DNA of 64,000 nt from an uncultured Agathobacter sp. (GTDB taxonomy: Bacteria > Bacillota > Clostridia > Lachnospirales > Lachnospiraceae), in contig CAKRNE010000009.1 in assembly GCA_934365945.1 (NCBI GenBank), positions 22,300-86,299 on the forward strand, given 5' to 3'. Positions 42,499-51,419 of this stretch are shown here, one piece after another. The translations under genes were made by a program, and so were the position numbers. The notes below the pieces were generated by a model that did no database searches, had not been told where the DNA came from, and saw only the letters and a list, made by a program, of their open reading frames with translations. The number at the start of each line of letters is the position of its first letter. Positions within the stretch are counted from its first letter, which is position 1.

Positions 42499-43302
42499 TT
42501 AGAAATCTGTGAGGTTTGCAGCTCTCTTCTCAAGGAATGCTCCCATTCCCTCTTTCTTGTCGTTTGTGTCATTTACAACACCGAAGAGGTTTGCTTCCAT
42601 CTCAACAGCGTTCTTGATATCCATATCATATCCGTTGTTGATAGCAGCCTTTGCAACTGCGATTGCGTAGCTTCCCTTAGAGATGATCTTTGCAGCCATA
42701 GCCTTAGCTGTTGGCATAAGCTCCTCTTTTGCTACTACTTTATTAACGAGACCGATGCGGTATGCTTCAGCAGCGTCTACATTGTCGCATGTGAAGATCA
42801 TTTCCTTAGCACGTCCCATTCCTACTAAACGAGCAAGTCTCTGTGTACCACCAAAGCCAGGGATGATTCCAAGACCTGTCTCAGGCTGTCCGAAAATTGC
42901 GTTCTCAGAAGCGATTCTGATATCACATGCCATAGAGATCTCGCATCCTCCACCGAGTGCGAATCCATTGACAGCTGCGATTGTTACCTGACGCATATTC
43001 ATAAGCTTGAAGAATGGCTCTGAAGCCTTGATTCCGAATGCTCTTGCCTCTGGTGCTGTGAAGTTAACCATCTCTGAGATGTCTGCTCCTGCTACGAATG
43101 ACTTGAACTCGTTGCCCTTCTTGTCAGGACCACCTGTAAGAATAAGCACCTTAACATCGTCTCTTGCCTCGATTTCTGTTAATGCTACATTTAACTCGTC
43201 AAGAGTCTCACTGTTTAATGCATTAAGAGCAGCCGGTCTTGAGATTGCAAGTACCGCAATCTGATCTGCTACGTCAAGTGTTAAATTTTTGAACTCGCTC
43301 AT
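42499..43302 (-). CDS. Enoyl-CoA hydratase/crotonase family protein
   Basis: A 267-residue crotonase fold enzyme that would hydrate a 2-enoyl-CoA, most likely crotonyl-CoA to 3-hydroxybutyryl-CoA in the butyrate route. Oxyanion-hole and catalytic regions are FVAGADISEM, NGFALGGGCEISMACDIRIASE and GQPETGLGIIPGFGGTQRL with the two glutamates. The other butyrate genes (thl, hbd, bcd, etf) are not next to it here, so the pathway role is inferred from organism type. I start at 43302 (MSEFKNLTL) with GGAGG upstream; the frame runs to 43374. Confidence 0.92.
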   Translation of the reverse strand: MSEFKNLTLDVADQIAVLAISRPAALNALNSETLDELNVALTEIEARDDVKVLILTGGPDKKGNEFKSFVAGADISEMVNFTAPEARAFGIKASEPFFKLMNMRQVTIAAVNGFALGGGCEISMACDIRIASENAIFGQPETGLGIIPGFGGTQRLARLVGMGRAKEMIFTCDNVDAAEAYRIGLVNKVVAKEELMPTAKAMAAKIISKGSYAIAVAKAAINNGYDMDIKNAVEMEANLFGVVNDTNDKKEGMGAFLEKRAANLTDF

Positions 43303-43364
43303 TGTATAAATCCTCCTTAAAAAACCTATGTATAACCGACATTTCTGTCGTAATTTATAAAAAA

Positions 43365-43393
43365 ATAGTAACACTTTGACAAATTTTTGTCAA
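43365..43393 (-). promoter_or_regulatory. Promoter with palindromic operator for the crotonase gene
   Basis: Minus strand: TTGACA (43393-43388), a 17-base spacer, TACTAT (43370-43365). The -35 is one end of the palindrome TTGACAAATTTTTGTCAA (43376-43393), with 8-bp perfect arms, a likely repressor or activator site. Confidence 0.75.
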
Positions 43394-43484
43394 TGTCTGA
43401 ACGCCTTTTTCAATAATAATTTCAATAGTATTTATTATACTGCTGTTGCATTTTAGGTAATATACAAAAATTAATGAGAAAATG

Positions 43485-44789
43485 TTATCTCAAAAAATAT
43501 GCACTATAAGGCGGCAGCTCAAGACCACCGTTTAATGTAACCGTTTCCCCTGTAATCAGGTCTGTTGCTTCACCCTTTCCCATATCAAAACCTGCGAAAA
43601 ACGGCTGGTCTGCGGCATTGATGCACACGAACACCTTTTCACCATCACATTCACGACCGAAAACACACTGGCCGTTTGTGAGCACTACCGAATAGAAATT
43701 GCCATAGCAGAGTGCCTTTGACTCCTTCTTTGCCTTAGCGAGCTTTGAAATCCACTCAGTCAGCTCATTGTACTGCGGTGCTTCAAAACATGCCCTCAGT
43801 GCAGGATCACCGTCCTCTTTTTTGGCCTTCTCTCCCCACTCACTGCCATAGTACACGCAAGGGATGCCCGGCATGCCAAACGCAAGTGCATAGATGAGAG
43901 GCAGGTGCTTTTCATTGTTCAGTATGCTTGCCACTCTTGTCACATCATGATTGTCCACAAATGACAGCAGGTGCTTACCCTTGTAGAGAGTCCACTGCTC
44001 CGGTCCGAACTGTCTGAGAAGCGAGTGATTTATCTCAAACATGTTCATGGAATTAAAGCTTGAGTGAAGCCCCTTATAGCACTCATAGTTTGTAACAGAA
44101 TGAAGCATAGCATCATTCATAATCTGGTTATAGTCACCGTGCAGTGTCTCTCCCACCAAAAAGAAATCAGACTTTAGTGAGTCGCAGAACTCTCTGAGTC
44201 TTCTGAGAAAATCATGGTCGAGGCAGTATGCCACATCAAGTCTCAGTCCGTCTATATCAAACTCATCTACCCAGCCCTTTATCGCTGAAAAGATATGCTG
44301 GATCACATCCTCATTTCTCAGATTAAGCTTGACCAGGTCATAGTTTCCTTCCCAGCCCTCATACCACAGTCCATCATTATAGTTTGAGTTGCCATCGAAT
44401 GCTATACGGCCAAACCAGTTCACATATGGCGAGCTTTCTCTGTTTTTGAGCACATCCTGAAACGCCCAGAAGCCTCTTCCCACATGATTGAACACACCAT
44501 CCAGCACTACCTTTATGCCGTCTTTATGCAGATTGTCACAAACCTGTGCAAAGTCCTCGTTTGTGCCAAGCCTTGTGTCTATTTTTGTATAATCCCTCGT
44601 ATTATATCCGTGTGTATCAGATTCAAAAACCGGCGAAAAATAAATTGCATCTGCCCCAAGCTTTTTGATATGAGGTATCCAGTCATTCACTTTCAAAATT
44701 CTGTGTTCCAAAACACCATCATTCTCAAATGGCGCCCCACAGAAGCCTAACGGATAAATCTGATAAAATACACTTTCATATGCCCACAT
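43485..44789 (-). CDS. GH13 alpha-amylase-family enzyme, intracellular
   Basis: A 434-residue glycoside hydrolase with no signal peptide. The four conserved regions are visible: DGVFNHVG (about 97-104), GLRLDVA with nucleophile Asp185, VGETLHGD with acid/base Glu214, and FVDNHD with Asp282. A C-terminal beta domain follows. The size and cytoplasmic location suit an enzyme acting on imported maltodextrins or cyclodextrins (neopullulanase/maltodextrinase type) rather than a surface amylase. GGAGG precedes the ATG and a TATAAT lies about 45 bases upstream. It is a single-gene unit. Confidence 0.92.
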   Translation of the reverse strand: MWAYESVFYQIYPLGFCGAPFENDGVLEHRILKVNDWIPHIKKLGADAIYFSPVFESDTHGYNTRDYTKIDTRLGTNEDFAQVCDNLHKDGIKVVLDGVFNHVGRGFWAFQDVLKNRESSPYVNWFGRIAFDGNSNYNDGLWYEGWEGNYDLVKLNLRNEDVIQHIFSAIKGWVDEFDIDGLRLDVAYCLDHDFLRRLREFCDSLKSDFFLVGETLHGDYNQIMNDAMLHSVTNYECYKGLHSSFNSMNMFEINHSLLRQFGPEQWTLYKGKHLLSFVDNHDVTRVASILNNEKHLPLIYALAFGMPGIPCVYYGSEWGEKAKKEDGDPALRACFEAPQYNELTEWISKLAKAKKESKALCYGNFYSVVLTNGQCVFGRECDGEKVFVCINAADQPFFAGFDMGKGEATDLITGETVTLNGGLELPPYSAYFLR

Positions 44790-44914
44790 TATTTTGCCCT
44801 CCTTGATAGTTGTGTAGTGGTTTTGTACCTGTTATCTATTATACACAATTATGTACTTATATGCTACAGTTTTTTGTTACTTTTTACCTATATCAAACAT
44901 TTTGGTTACTCAGT

Positions 44915-45184
44915 CTAATAAAAATTCCTGTAGATAACGCATGCAATAACCACATGGATAAAGAAAATAAGCGGCATCCCCTTCACAAAATACCAGTGCT
45001 TTGTCTTGTGCCTGAAGGCATACATCCCAGCCCAGGTACCGGCGCTTCCGCCCAGCAGGCTGAGCCCGAATAACGTCTTCTCCGGTATGCGCCATGCGTG
45101 TGCCTTAGCCTTATACTTGTCAATTCCCATAGCAAAAAAGCCTGCTATATTCATAAGAAGCAGATAAATCAGAAAAATTTTCAT
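44915..45184 (-). CDS. DUF1294 small membrane protein
   Basis: An 89-residue membrane protein with three hydrophobic stretches and the DUF1294 pattern NIAGFFAMGIDKYKAKAHAWRIPEKTLFGLSLLGGSAGTWAGMYAFRHKTKH. The family is widespread in bacteria with no known role. GGAG precedes the ATG at 45184. It lies just after the GH13 gene's upstream region and before the SecDF terminator. Confidence 0.88.
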   Translation of the reverse strand: MKIFLIYLLLMNIAGFFAMGIDKYKAKAHAWRIPEKTLFGLSLLGGSAGTWAGMYAFRHKTKHWYFVKGMPLIFFIHVVIACVIYRNFY

Positions 45185-45271
45185 ATAAATAATGCTCCAT
45201 TCTATTACTCTGCATATAAATTTATAAATATAAACATATCTGCATATATTAATAAGTCCACAAAAATAATA

Positions 45272-45293
45272 GCCCAGCCTATAAAGGCCGGGC
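45272..45293 (-). terminator. Terminator after secDF
   Basis: On the minus strand GCCCGGCCT (45293-45285) pairs with AGGCTGGGC (45280-45272) and is followed by TATTATTTTTG. Confidence 0.85.
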
Positions 45294-45306
45294 CATAAAT
45301 TAATTA

Positions 45307-47643
45307 TTAATTCTTAGCTTTTTTAGAACCCTTAGCCGGTGCAGCCGCCTGCTTTTTGATGGCGCTCTTTCCCAGATAAAGCTTCATTACATACCACAGC
45401 TCTGTAGCGATGCAGATTGAAGAATATGTTCCGCAAAGTACACCTACCATAAGCGGTAATGAGAACTCTCTGATTGATGCATGACCAAAGATAAAGAGTA
45501 ACAATACCATGACAAATGTAGTGAGCGAAGTATTGATGCTTCGTGAAAGTGTCTGTGTAAGAGACTCGTTTGCTATATCAGCAAGCTCGTCTGCTGAGTA
45601 CTTCTTGATACCGTGCAGGTTCTCACGGATACGGTCAAAGATAACGATTGTATCGTTGACTGAGTAACCTACGATTGTAAGTATACATGCGATAAATGTA
45701 CTGCCGACTGTGATTCTGATAAGTGCATATGCTGTGACAACAACAAGCACATCATGTACCAGCGCAAGGATAGCACTTGAAGCAAATCTGATATCCTTAA
45801 ATCTGAACCAGATATATAACAGCATGAAAATACATGAAATAATAACTGCCTTTACAGCGTTTGTTCTCATCTCTCCACTGATTGTTGAGCTGATACTCTG
45901 AGTCTCTATAGTTGATGTATCAACCTTGAAGTCCTTCTCAAGGAGCTCTGCAAGATCCTGTCTCTCATCAAGTGAGAGTGTACGTGTCTTTAATGTAACA
46001 TCATGGCTTCCCTGAACTGTAGTAACCTGTACTGCGCTGTTGCCAAGGAGCTTAGATACTGAAGGCACGATGTCCTTCTCAACCTCTGCGGCTGTATAAT
46101 CCTTGCCAAAGTCTGCTGTGGTTGATGTACCACCTACGAACTCAAGGCTGTAGTTTAATGCATTGCCACTTGTAGCACCGAAATAAATCATGCCACCGAT
46201 ACCTGCAAGTATAACTACACCTGAGATAACAAAGTATTTGACTCTGTTTTGTACAAATCTGATAACCTTTCTCTTCTTTGCCTTGCCGTAGAACTTCTCA
46301 GCCCTGACACCAACACCGTAAAATGCTCTTGTAAGGTATTTTGCAATAAAAAGAGCTGTAAACAGTGACAGAACAATTGAAATCATAAGTGTGTAAGCAA
46401 AGCCCTTTACTGTACCTGAACCGAGCACCATAAGCACGAGTGCTGCGATAAAGGTGGTAACCTGTCCATCGAGGATAGCTGAAAGAGCCTTCTTGTAACC
46501 CTCATTTACTGCTGCAAGCACTGATTTGCCTCCTGCGATTTCCTCACGGATACGGGCAAATACGATAACGTTTGCATCTACTGCCATACCGATACCGAGG
46601 ATGATACCCGCGATACCCGGCAGTGTAAGTGTAATCTCAAACCAGTAAATAAACAGTACTGTAAGCATTGAGTAGAGTGCAAGTCCGATAGATGCAACCA
46701 CGCCGAGTATACCGTAGAGTACAATCATGAATACCATGATTAAGATAATTCCGATAACTGCGGCCTTTACTGCATTGGTAAGGGCTGTTCCACCAAGCTG
46801 TGCACCAACAACATTTGACTCTAACTCCTCGAGCTGGAGGTTGATGGCTCCGACACGGATAAATGTTGCAAGGCTTGTTGCCTCGTCGTAATCCTTCATT
46901 CCGTTGATTACGCAGTTACCGTCTGAGATAACAGCGCTTACTGTAGGAACACTGATGAAATGATCATCATAGTAGATACCGATTGACTGTCCGGCATCCT
47001 TTGCCTTCTTTGTTGCATCTGCCCATGTGTCAATAGCCTCGTCCTTGAGCTTTAATGAAACAACAGGCTCCTTTGTTGATGTAGATGATGACTGGTCATA
47101 CTGGGCGCTTGCATCCTTTACATCATTACCATCGAGGATGACTGAGCCGTTGGCCTTTAATGTGTCGATATCATAGTTGAGCTTGTAGCCACCCTCAACC
47201 GATGTATCCTGTGTATAGTTGGCATTTCCGTCACTGTCATACTGTGCGATGAAGTACAGTGATCCAGGACTTCCGAGATCCTCAAGTACCTTGTTAGGAT
47301 CGTCAACACCCGGAATCTCAACAGTGATACGGTCATCACCGCTCTTGTATACAGAGTACTCTGTTGTGTAGCTCTCTGCACGCTCCTCGAGCTTTGCGAT
47401 AGTATCGCTTACGTCCTTGTCTGAAGGATTCTTGTCCTTGATATGGTAGGTGATCGAAACACCACCTGAGAGGTCGAGACCAAGCTTGATATTCTGATAA
47501 TCCTTATCCTTGGTGCTCTCACCATTAGCAGTAGCCTCCTGCTTTTGCTTTGTGTCGGTGATTACCGCAGAGGAATACCAGCCCAGTAAGCCGATACAAA
47601 TGACTGCCACAAGGATAATCACCCAACTCTTTCCTTTTTTCAT
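45307..47643 (-). CDS. secDF: Fused SecD-SecF protein translocase subunit
   Basis: A 778-residue protein with twelve expected membrane helices, combining SecD (KLGLDLSGGVSITYHI near the start; GIILGIGMAVDANVIVFARIREE in the membrane part) and SecF (NYSLEFVGGTSTTADF; TIVGYSVNDTIVIFDRIREN). SecDF uses the proton or sodium gradient to complete protein export. Clostridia often encode it as one fused gene. The frame opens at 47712, but AGGAAGG lies 9 bases before the ATG at 47643 (MKKGKSW). The C-terminus is Lys/Ala-rich. It follows scfB, a common order with SCIFF genes. Confidence 0.95.
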   Translation of the reverse strand: MKKGKSWVIILVAVICIGLLGWYSSAVITDTKQKQEATANGESTKDKDYQNIKLGLDLSGGVSITYHIKDKNPSDKDVSDTIAKLEERAESYTTEYSVYKSGDDRITVEIPGVDDPNKVLEDLGSPGSLYFIAQYDSDGNANYTQDTSVEGGYKLNYDIDTLKANGSVILDGNDVKDASAQYDQSSSTSTKEPVVSLKLKDEAIDTWADATKKAKDAGQSIGIYYDDHFISVPTVSAVISDGNCVINGMKDYDEATSLATFIRVGAINLQLEELESNVVGAQLGGTALTNAVKAAVIGIILIMVFMIVLYGILGVVASIGLALYSMLTVLFIYWFEITLTLPGIAGIILGIGMAVDANVIVFARIREEIAGGKSVLAAVNEGYKKALSAILDGQVTTFIAALVLMVLGSGTVKGFAYTLMISIVLSLFTALFIAKYLTRAFYGVGVRAEKFYGKAKKRKVIRFVQNRVKYFVISGVVILAGIGGMIYFGATSGNALNYSLEFVGGTSTTADFGKDYTAAEVEKDIVPSVSKLLGNSAVQVTTVQGSHDVTLKTRTLSLDERQDLAELLEKDFKVDTSTIETQSISSTISGEMRTNAVKAVIISCIFMLLYIWFRFKDIRFASSAILALVHDVLVVVTAYALIRITVGSTFIACILTIVGYSVNDTIVIFDRIRENLHGIKKYSADELADIANESLTQTLSRSINTSLTTFVMVLLLFIFGHASIREFSLPLMVGVLCGTYSSICIATELWYVMKLYLGKSAIKKQAAAPAKGSKKAKN

Positions 47644-47709
47644 TTTCTTGTACCTTCCTGTCATTTTGCTACCATCCATATAGGTATACGGATGGCAAAT
47701 ATATTCGCA

Positions 47710-47743
47710 CACGGGTCACAAATACAGCGATCAGTTTCCCGTG
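47710..47743 (-). promoter_or_regulatory. Hairpin between scfB and secDF
   Basis: CACGGG/CCCGTG (47710-47715 and 47738-47743) flank a 22-base loop in the short gap. There is no T-run; it may be a processing or weak attenuation site. Confidence 0.35.
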
Positions 47744-47754
47744 ACAAATTCAAA

Positions 47755-49125
47755 TTATTGTGCGTCATCTGCCATATCAGCCTCTGCTGCCTTAATCATG
47801 ATAGCGCACTCTATACGCTTCTTCTGCAGCTCGCAGCCTAAATCATAGGCATCTGTGATTGTGCCGTGGAAGTTGTATGAGTTGGCGGCACAGCCACCGC
47901 TGCAATAGAATCTGGCAAAGCAGTTGCGGCATTTTTCCTTGGCATAGACATTACAGCACTTAAACTCATCCTGGATGTCAGTAGCCTTGATGCCATCCCA
48001 GACATTGCCCATGAGAAAGTCCTCATTGCCCACAAACTGATGACATGGGTATAAATCTCCCCATGGAGTCACTGCCAGATACTCTGTTCCCGAGCCACAG
48101 CCCGAAAGACGCTTGTATACACAAGGTCCTCCCTCTAAGTCTATCATAAAATGGAAGAAATTGAAGCCGTTTCCTGCCTTGTTTCTCTTTACCATCTCTG
48201 CGGCAAGTCTGTCATACTCATCAAAGAGCACAGGTAAATCAGAATCCTTAAGTGCATACTCATCTGTAGGCTGTGCCACAACAGGCTCAACCGAAATCTG
48301 CTTGAAGCCTAAATCAGCCAGATGAAGCACATCCTTTGAAAAATCAGTATTGAAATGTGTGTATGTACCTCTCACATAGTACTTGTCCTGATGTCTGCTC
48401 TCTGCAAACTTCTGGAATTTCGGAACAATAAGGTCATAGCTGCCGGCACCCTTTCTGAAAGGTCTCATGCGGTCATGAACCTCCTTGCGTCCGTCGATGC
48501 TAAGAACTACATTGTCCATCTCTTTGTTGGCGAACTCCATAATCTCGTCATTTAAGAGCACACCATTTGTGGTGAGTGTGAACCTGAAATGCTTGTCATG
48601 AAGCTTCTCCTGCTCTCTTCCATATGCCACAAGCTGCTTCACCACATCCCAGTTCATAAGAGGCTCTCCACCAAAGAAGTCTACCTCTAAATTTCTTCTG
48701 CTTCCGGAATTGGCAATCAAGAAATCAAGTGCCTGCTTTCCGGTCTCATAGCTCATAAGAGCCCTCCTGCCGTGATACTCGCCCTCCTCTGCAAAACAAT
48801 ATCTGCAGGCGAGATTGCAGTCGTGCGCAATGTGAAGGCAGAGTGCCTTTACAACTGTCTGGCGCTTCTTGAAATCTATGATACGCTCTTTGTATGTATC
48901 TTCTGTGAAGAGCTCTTCATTATCCTTAAGCTCATTTACTTCCTGTATTGCTTCTTCTATCTCCGTCTGTGGATATCTGTCCACAAGCTTTTCAATAATC
49001 TCCTTAGCTGAGTTGTCCTCAAACAGCTCAATAACGTCGTATGTGACATCATCCACCACGTGGATTGCGCCACTGTTGACATCTAAGACAATATTATAGC
49101 CGTTGTTCTTGTACTGATGAACCAC
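47755..49125 (-). CDS. scfB: SCIFF peptide maturase, radical SAM/SPASM enzyme
   Basis: A 456-residue radical S-adenosylmethionine enzyme that installs thioether crosslinks in the SCIFF precursor. The N-terminal RiPP-binding region precedes the cluster motif C103-x3-C107-x2-C110 (HDCNLACRYCFAEE). Auxiliary cluster cysteines lie in the SPASM region: CGSGTEYLAVTPWG...CHQF, then CCNVYAKEKCRNCFARFYCSGGCAANSYN. The start codon is GTG at 49125, with AGAGG 9 bases upstream. The precursor gene lies immediately upstream at 49320-49463. Confidence 0.95.
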   Translation of the reverse strand: MVHQYKNNGYNIVLDVNSGAIHVVDDVTYDVIELFEDNSAKEIIEKLVDRYPQTEIEEAIQEVNELKDNEELFTEDTYKERIIDFKKRQTVVKALCLHIAHDCNLACRYCFAEEGEYHGRRALMSYETGKQALDFLIANSGSRRNLEVDFFGGEPLMNWDVVKQLVAYGREQEKLHDKHFRFTLTTNGVLLNDEIMEFANKEMDNVVLSIDGRKEVHDRMRPFRKGAGSYDLIVPKFQKFAESRHQDKYYVRGTYTHFNTDFSKDVLHLADLGFKQISVEPVVAQPTDEYALKDSDLPVLFDEYDRLAAEMVKRNKAGNGFNFFHFMIDLEGGPCVYKRLSGCGSGTEYLAVTPWGDLYPCHQFVGNEDFLMGNVWDGIKATDIQDEFKCCNVYAKEKCRNCFARFYCSGGCAANSYNFHGTITDAYDLGCELQKKRIECAIMIKAAEADMADDAQ

Positions 49126-49268
49126 TACAATATTCCTCTCTTTCTATCTTATCTCTCTTAATCTCTTATAAATGCAGCTTATATAGTATAATACTGCTTA
49201 TATAATGCTGCCGGCACCGTACAATACGGCGTGCAGCTATTCATCACATTTAAAAATTAACACTGCGA

Positions 49269-49300
49269 AAAGAGTGTGCACCTGTCAGCGCACACTCTTT
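49269..49300 (-). terminator. Attenuating terminator between scfA and scfB
   Basis: AAAGAGTGTGC (49269-49279) and GCACACTCTTT (49290-49300) form an 11-bp perfect stem; on the minus strand TTTTCG follows. It would let the precursor be made in excess of the maturase. Between it and scfB, an AT-rich hairpin with GCAGC/GCTGC ends lies at about 49170-49207. Confidence 0.75.
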
Positions 49301-49319
49301 AAATCCGCTTCACCTATGA

Positions 49320-49463
49320 CTATTTGTACTGCTCACAAGTCTGGTTTCCAACTGTACAAGATGTCTTGCAAGCTGACTGGCATGATGTCTGGCACTCGCC
49401 ACATCCGCCCTTTTTAACTGTGTTCTGTAATTTTCTTGTATTTAATGTCTTTACGTGTTTCAT
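49320..49463 (-). CDS. scfA: SCIFF ranthipeptide precursor
   Basis: A 47-residue peptide starting at the ATG at 49463 (AAAAGGAGATAAAA upstream) and ending with TAG at 49320-49322. The leader MKHVKTLNTRKLQNTVKKGG is followed by a core with six cysteines in 45 residues, including C-x2-C-x3-C-x3-C-x3-C and a final Cys near the end (GCGECQTSCQSACKTSC, then NQTC). This is the typical SCIFF precursor, one of the most conserved clostridial ribosomal peptides, crosslinked by ScfB. A function in signalling has been proposed for relatives. Confidence 0.95.
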   Translation of the reverse strand: MKHVKTLNTRKLQNTVKKGGCGECQTSCQSACKTSCTVGNQTCEQYK

Positions 49464-49519
49464 TTTTATCTCCTTTTCATTTAACGATGTCTGATTGACA
49501 CATCATATTTGCTCTCAAC

Positions 49520-49548
49520 ATTATATCACAGCATCCTCAATATGAAAA
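49520..49548 (-). promoter_or_regulatory. Probable promoter of scfA
   Basis: Minus strand: TTTTCA (49548-49543), a 17-base spacer, TATAAT (49525-49520), about 60 bases before the scfA ATG. Confidence 0.6.
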
Positions 49549-49556
49549 GTCCTTTT

Positions 49557-49898
49557 TTAGCGAAAAACAAGTGCTGAAAACATTACCAGAATGAATATTA
49601 TCAAAAGTTCGAATATATTCTTGGATTCACCTATATCTATGACCACTGTGGCTATCACATACGTTATCCAGTATGCCACAACCGTCACTCTGATAAACCG
49701 CCTGCGGTGAAAGCAGCATTTGAGTAAGAATCCGCACACAAGCCCCACCACTATATTGATTGCCATTGCAAGCGCAAAATCAATCCACTCCGCCATGTCG
49801 ACAAAGCACTGTACTATGGAAAGTATGATAAGGCACACAAGTGCCGTTAGATGCATGATACATATTGTTATCACAGGACCTTTGATTTTTCTCCACAT
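49557..49898 (-). CDS. Small membrane protein of unknown function
   Basis: A 113-residue protein with about four hydrophobic helices (VITICIMHLTALVCLIILSI, FALAMAINIVVGLVCGFLL, VTVVAYWITYVIATVVI, IFELLIIFILVMFSALVF) and a basic loop CCFHRRRFIR between the second and third. GGAGGG lies 8 bases before the ATG at 49898 (MWRKIKG), better than the frame's start five codons earlier. I do not recognise a family. It stands between asnS and scfA on the same strand. Confidence 0.7.
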   Translation of the reverse strand: MWRKIKGPVITICIMHLTALVCLIILSIVQCFVDMAEWIDFALAMAINIVVGLVCGFLLKCCFHRRRFIRVTVVAYWITYVIATVVIDIGESKNIFELLIIFILVMFSALVFR

Positions 49899-49969
49899 AA
49901 AAACGCCCTCCACACATCATATATATGTGTAAAGGGCGGTAATTATTCATGTATGAAATTCATTCGTGA

Positions 49970-51361
49970 TTACAGCTCACAGTTATTCACTGTTCTTGGG
50001 AATGGGATAACGTCACGGATATTGCCCATGCCGGTAAGATACATTACGCATCTCTCAAAGCCCAGTCCAAAGCCTGCGTGTCTTGCAGAGCCGTATTTTC
50101 TTAAGTCAAGGTAGAATTTGTAATCATCCTCTGAAAGTCCAAGCTCATTTATTCTGGCAAGGAGCTTGTCGTAGTCATCCTCTCTCTGGCTTCCACCGAT
50201 GATCTCTCCGATTCCAGGTACGAGACAGTCAACTGCCGCAACGGTCTTTCCATCATCATTCAGCTTCATATAGAATGCCTTTATCTCCTTCGGATAGTCT
50301 GTGACAAATACAGGGCGCTTGTAAATCTGCTCTGTCAGGTATCTCTCATGCTCTGTCTGTAAATCACAGCCCCATGATACCTTGTAATCAAACTTGTCAT
50401 TGTGCTTTGAAAGGATATCTATAGCCTCTGTGTATGTCACACGGGCAAAATCATTTTCAACAACATTTCTTAATCTGTCAAGGAGTCCCTTGTCCACGAA
50501 ATTGTTGAAAAATGCCATCTCCTCAGGTGCATTTTCAAGCACATAGTTGATAACATACTTGAGCATGCTCTCTGCAAGCATCATATCATCCTGAAGGTCT
50601 GCAAAAGCAATCTCAGGCTCAATCATCCAGAACTCTGCCGCATGACGTGTGGTGTTTGAGTTTTCCGCACGGAAGGTAGGTCCGAAGGTGTAGATATTCT
50701 TGAATGCCATAGCATATGTCTCGCCATTTAACTGTCCTGAAACAGTGAGGTTGGTAGGTTTATTAAAGAAATCCTTTGAGAAATCCACCTTTCCATCCTC
50801 TGTCATAGGCAGATTGTTCAAATCAAGTGTGGTCACCTGGAACATCTCTCCTGCACCCTCACAGTCACTTCCTGTGATAAGTGGTGTGTGCACATACACA
50901 AAATCCCTCTCCTGGAAGAATTTGTGAATAGCGTATGCGCAGAGTGAGCGCACTCTGAAAACTGCCTCAAATGTATTTGTACGAGGTCTTAGGTGTGAGA
51001 TTGTACGAAGATACTCAAATGTATGTCTCTTCTTCTGCAGAGGATAATCCGGTGTGGATGCACCCTCAACAGTCACATCAGATGCCTGAATCTCAAATGG
51101 CTGCTTTGCATCAGGAGTAAGCACCAGTGTACCCCTTACGATAATTGCAGCTCCGACATTGATCTTGCCAACCTCATCATAGTTGTCTAAGCCATTTCCG
51201 TATACAACCTGGATTGGCTCAAAAAATGTACCGTCGTTTACCACGATAAATCCAAAATTCTTTGAATTACGATTGCTTCTGACCCATCCTCCGATAGTCA
51301 CCTCTTTGTCAGCGAATTTGTCCTTATTGCGGAAAATCTCGCGTATGTTTGTAAGTTCCAT
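49970..51361 (-). CDS. asnS: Asparaginyl-tRNA synthetase
   Basis: A 463-residue class IIb synthetase. An N-terminal OB-fold binds the anticodon ([34 protein letters not shown]). Class II motif 1 lies near residues 150-165, motif 2 is [22 protein letters not shown], and motif 3 is [27 protein letters not shown]. The Asn type is supported by the overall match and the [25 protein letters not shown] ending. GGAGG precedes the ATG. A hairpin GCTGTCTG/CAGGCAGC lies in the short gap after the foldase gene. Confidence 0.96.
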   Translation of the reverse strand: MELTNIREIFRNKDKFADKEVTIGGWVRSNRNSKNFGFIVVNDGTFFEPIQVVYGNGLDNYDEVGKINVGAAIIVRGTLVLTPDAKQPFEIQASDVTVEGASTPDYPLQKKRHTFEYLRTISHLRPRTNTFEAVFRVRSLCAYAIHKFFQERDFVYVHTPLITGSDCEGAGEMFQVTTLDLNNLPMTEDGKVDFSKDFFNKPTNLTVSGQLNGETYAMAFKNIYTFGPTFRAENSNTTRHAAEFWMIEPEIAFADLQDDMMLAESMLKYVINYVLENAPEEMAFFNNFVDKGLLDRLRNVVENDFARVTYTEAIDILSKHNDKFDYKVSWGCDLQTEHERYLTEQIYKRPVFVTDYPKEIKAFYMKLNDDGKTVAAVDCLVPGIGEIIGGSQREDDYDKLLARINELGLSEDDYKFYLDLRKYGSARHAGFGLGFERCVMYLTGMGNIRDVIPFPRTVNNCEL

Positions 51362-51419
51362 TATCTAATCCTCCATTTAAGCTGCCTGCGCATCACCACA
51401 GACAGCATATTTATCGTTA

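Noticed and set aside
43376..43393. Rex operator before the crotonase gene
   Set aside because: The palindrome TTGACAAATTTTTGTCAA does not match the TTGTTAA-N4-TTAACAA pattern closely enough to name the regulator.
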